Source: Flavobacterium psychrophilum (GTDB lineage Bacteria; Bacteroidota; Bacteroidia; Flavobacteriales; Flavobacteriaceae). Taken from it: a DNA stretch of 64,000 nucleotides. The position numbers and the translations under genes are program-made. Positions 62,426-64,000 of this stretch are shown here, one piece after another (the stretch's first letter is position 1; each line of letters opens with the position of its first letter). A model generated the notes under the pieces. That model was not told where the DNA came from. It searched no databases and was given only the letters and a program-made list of their open reading frames with translations. The DNA is taken from NCBI GenBank assembly GCA_945890865.1, contig CAMDDB010000009.1, positions 1 through 64,000 on the forward strand. The letters run 5' to 3'.

Positions 62426-62460
62426 ACTTCTGACTTCTAACTTCTAACTTCTAACTTCTT
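62426..62460. repeat. five-copy heptanucleotide tandem repeat upstream of purB
   Basis: Five successive heptads of the type ACTTCTA, differing only at the last base (ACTTCTG first, three ACTTCTA, ACTTCTT last), end two bases before the -7 element of purB. Confidence 0.9.
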
Positions 62461-62462
62461 AT

Positions 62463-62470
62463 TATATTTG
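62463..62470 (+). promoter_or_regulatory. purB -7 element
   Basis: TATATTTG, an exact TAnnTTTG match, ends 25 nt before the ATG. The usual -33 position falls inside the heptad repeat, which has no TTG. Confidence 0.55.
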
Positions 62471-62495
62471 CACATCGTTAACAACACACAACAAC

Positions 62496-63839
62496 ATGCA
62501 ATTAACCGAATTAAATGCTATTTCGCCAATCGATGGTCGTTATAGAAGTAAAACCGTTTCATTAGCTCCTTTTTTTTCAGAAGAAGCTTTAATTAAGTAC
62601 CGTGTTTTAGTAGAAATTGAATATTTCATTGCGCTTCGCGAGGCTAATTTATCCCAATTGGCTGCAATAGACAAATCCATTTACAATTCGTTACGAGCCA
62701 TTTATGAAAACTTTTCTACCGAAGACGCCCTTTGGATTAAAGAAACTGAAAAAACAACCAACCACGATGTAAAAGCGGTAGAATATTTCATCAAATCCAA
62801 ATTTGACGGATTGGGTTTACAAGCTTATAAAGAATTCATCCATTTTGGACTGACTTCACAAGACATCAACAACACGGCAATCCCTTTGTCTACCAAAGAA
62901 GCTTTTGAAAAAGTATACCTACCGAGTTTAGTAAGCGTGATTGCAAAGTTAAAAGAACTCGCCATGGAATGGGCCGATATACCTATGCTTGCTCGAACCC
63001 ATGGACAACCGGCTTCACCAACTCGTTTAGGAAAAGAAATTTTAGTGTTTGTCGAACGATTGGAAGAGCAAATGCGTTTGTTATTTACTATTCCTTTTGC
63101 GGCTAAATTTGGAGGAGCCACTGGAAATTATAACGCACACAAAGTGGCCTATCCTACTACCGATTGGAGAAAATTCGGAACAGATTTCGTAGAAAACAGT
63201 TTGGGATTACACCATTCGTTTCCAACGACACAAATTGAACATTACGATCATTTTGCTGCCTTTTTTGACGCTTTAAAACGCATCAATACGATATTAATCG
63301 ACTTGGATAGAGATATTTGGACCTATGTGTCTATGGATTATTTCAAACAAAAAATCAAAGCGGGCGAAATTGGATCGTCGGCGATGCCTCATAAAGTAAA
63401 CCCCATTGATTTTGAAAATTCGGAAGGAAATTTAGGAATTGCCAATGCCATTTTCGAACACCTTTCGGCCAAATTACCGGTTTCCCGATTGCAACGTGAT
63501 TTAACTGATAGTACAATTTTACGTAATATTGGAGTCCCAATGGGTCATACCCTAATTGCCTTTGAATCCACTTTAAAAGGATTAAACAAATTGTTGTTGA
63601 ATGAACCGAAGTTTCACGAAGATTTAGAAAAAAACTGGGCCGTTGTTGCCGAAGCCATTCAAACCATTTTAAGAAGAGAAGGCTATCCAAATCCATACGA
63701 AGCGTTAAAAGGATTGACAAGAACCAACGAGGCTATTGATAAAAATGCGATTCATACGTTCATTCAAAGCTTAACTATTTCGGAGGCAATTAAAGCCGAA
63801 TTGATGCACATTACACCCAGTAATTATTTAGGGATTTAA
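62496..63839 (+). CDS. purB: adenylosuccinate lyase
   Basis: PurB acts twice in purine synthesis, forming AICAR and AMP with release of fumarate. The 447-residue product has the fumarase/aspartase-superfamily signature GSSAMPHKVNPIDFENSEGN near residue 290, ARTHGQPASPTRLGKE, and FGLTSQDINNTA. The flexible loop serine is in SSAMPHK. It faces the guaB end, with a shared terminator between; both act on purine nucleotides, but they are not cotranscribed. Confidence 0.97.
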   Translation: MQLTELNAISPIDGRYRSKTVSLAPFFSEEALIKYRVLVEIEYFIALREANLSQLAAIDKSIYNSLRAIYENFSTEDALWIKETEKTTNHDVKAVEYFIKSKFDGLGLQAYKEFIHFGLTSQDINNTAIPLSTKEAFEKVYLPSLVSVIAKLKELAMEWADIPMLARTHGQPASPTRLGKEILVFVERLEEQMRLLFTIPFAAKFGGATGNYNAHKVAYPTTDWRKFGTDFVENSLGLHHSFPTTQIEHYDHFAAFFDALKRINTILIDLDRDIWTYVSMDYFKQKIKAGEIGSSAMPHKVNPIDFENSEGNLGIANAIFEHLSAKLPVSRLQRDLTDSTILRNIGVPMGHTLIAFESTLKGLNKLLLNEPKFHEDLEKNWAVVAEAIQTILRREGYPNPYEALKGLTRTNEAIDKNAIHTFIQSLTISEAIKAELMHITPSNYLGI

Positions 63840-63866
63840 TTTTTTAATAGCATCAACCCTTCCAAT

Positions 63867-63903
63867 AAAAAAACCTGATCACTTTTCAACGATCAGGTTT
63901 TTT
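63867..63903. terminator. bidirectional terminator between purB and guaB
   Basis: ACCTGATC and GATCAGGT arms with six or more A and T residues outside. On the minus strand, the loop reads GTTGAAAAGT and can close further to a GAAA tetraloop. Confidence 0.88.
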
Positions 63904-63943
63904 ATTTTTAACAAACACTATTCTATGTGTATCGATCGTGTTT

Positions 63944-64000
63944 TTATCTCGAATAATTTGGAGCTTCTTTTGTAATGGTTACATTGTGTGGGTGACTTTC
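63944..64000 (-). CDS. guaB: IMP dehydrogenase, C-terminal end only
   Basis: The minus strand from the window edge encodes the last 18 residues, ESHPHNVTITKEAPNYSR, then TAA. This is the characteristic C-terminus of Bacteroidota IMP dehydrogenase, the enzyme for XMP synthesis in the GMP pathway. Only 57 bases are visible, so the call rests on this tail alone. The frame continues beyond the window. Confidence 0.75.
   Translation of the reverse strand, partial: ESHPHNVTITKEAPNYSR

Noticed and set aside
62426..62460. CRISPR or transposon terminal repeat
   Set aside because: The unit is only 7 bp in direct tandem with no spacers and no transposase nearby.

Overview
The window reads as a chromosomal segment of a member of the Bacteroidota, most likely Flavobacteriaceae and probably Flavobacterium or a close relative. 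The support is low GC, a type IX secretion (T9SS) component (PorQ), two secreted proteins ending in T9SS sorting domains, a Rho factor with a long Asn/Lys-rich insert, a fused E1 alpha/beta 2-oxoacid dehydrogenase, several flavobacterial families (DUF1599, DUF4293, DUF4834, YfhO, UMF1-type MFS), and many upstream boxes matching the Bacteroidota -7 element TAnnTTTG. I see no tRNA or rRNA gene, CRISPR array, insertion sequence, phage or integron. Coding density is high and no gene-free stretch exceeds 300 bases.

Layout. 1-5.4 kb: tail of a DUF1599 gene, then a MauE-thioredoxin fusion, a TlpA-like lipoprotein and tpiA in one direction, facing rho; then DUF4293. 5.4-10.1 kb: a phosphodiesterase, truA, an ABC exporter and lpdA. 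10.1-19 kb: mostly minus strand, with lon, porQ and cmk, a lipoprotein, a UMF1-type transporter, an alpha/beta hydrolase (plus strand) and glmM. 19-33 kb: ClC channel, uvrA, a LOG-family protein, a T9SS-exported endonuclease I, a degenerate M1-peptidase/beta-barrel fusion, the E1 fusion and a TrpG/PabA-type glutaminase. 33-45.4 kb: a T9SS choice-of-anchor I protein, then yaaA-rluD-PASTA diverging from ddl-coaD, a methyltransferase and DbpA-like helicase pair, an M14 carboxypeptidase, and NUDIX diverging from pyrE. 45.4-54.5 kb: SRPBCC protein, cysteine desulfurase, lipoprotein, Smr protein with a tiny membrane protein, then a glycan locus (YfhO, glycosyltransferase, flippase) and DUF4834. 54.5-64 kb: an outer-membrane protein and GNAT acyltransferase facing a serine-palmitoyltransferase-like enzyme; rdgB behind a structured RNA leader; a large DEAD-box helicase; a CarboxypepD_reg protein; a SpoU methylase; purB; and the last codons of guaB.

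Functional themes. Most genes are housekeeping: purine and pyrimidine metabolism, cell-wall precursors (glmM, ddl), RNA modification, proteolysis and repair. The envelope theme runs through porQ and the T9SS cargoes, the M1-like barrel protein, the glycan locus, and the possible sphingolipid or sulfonolipid module at 54.5-58 kb.

The signals I consider most worth following are a compact two-hairpin RNA with its own consensus promoter and terminator ahead of rdgB (58045-58142), a 17-bp inverted repeat that folds over the start codon of the gene after the DEAD-box helicase (60823-60898), heptanucleotide-periodic repeats in three spacers, a -7 element exactly 4 nt before the ATG of pyrE and of the DbpA-like helicase (possible leaderless mRNAs), and the M1-like barrel protein that has lost its zinc motif.
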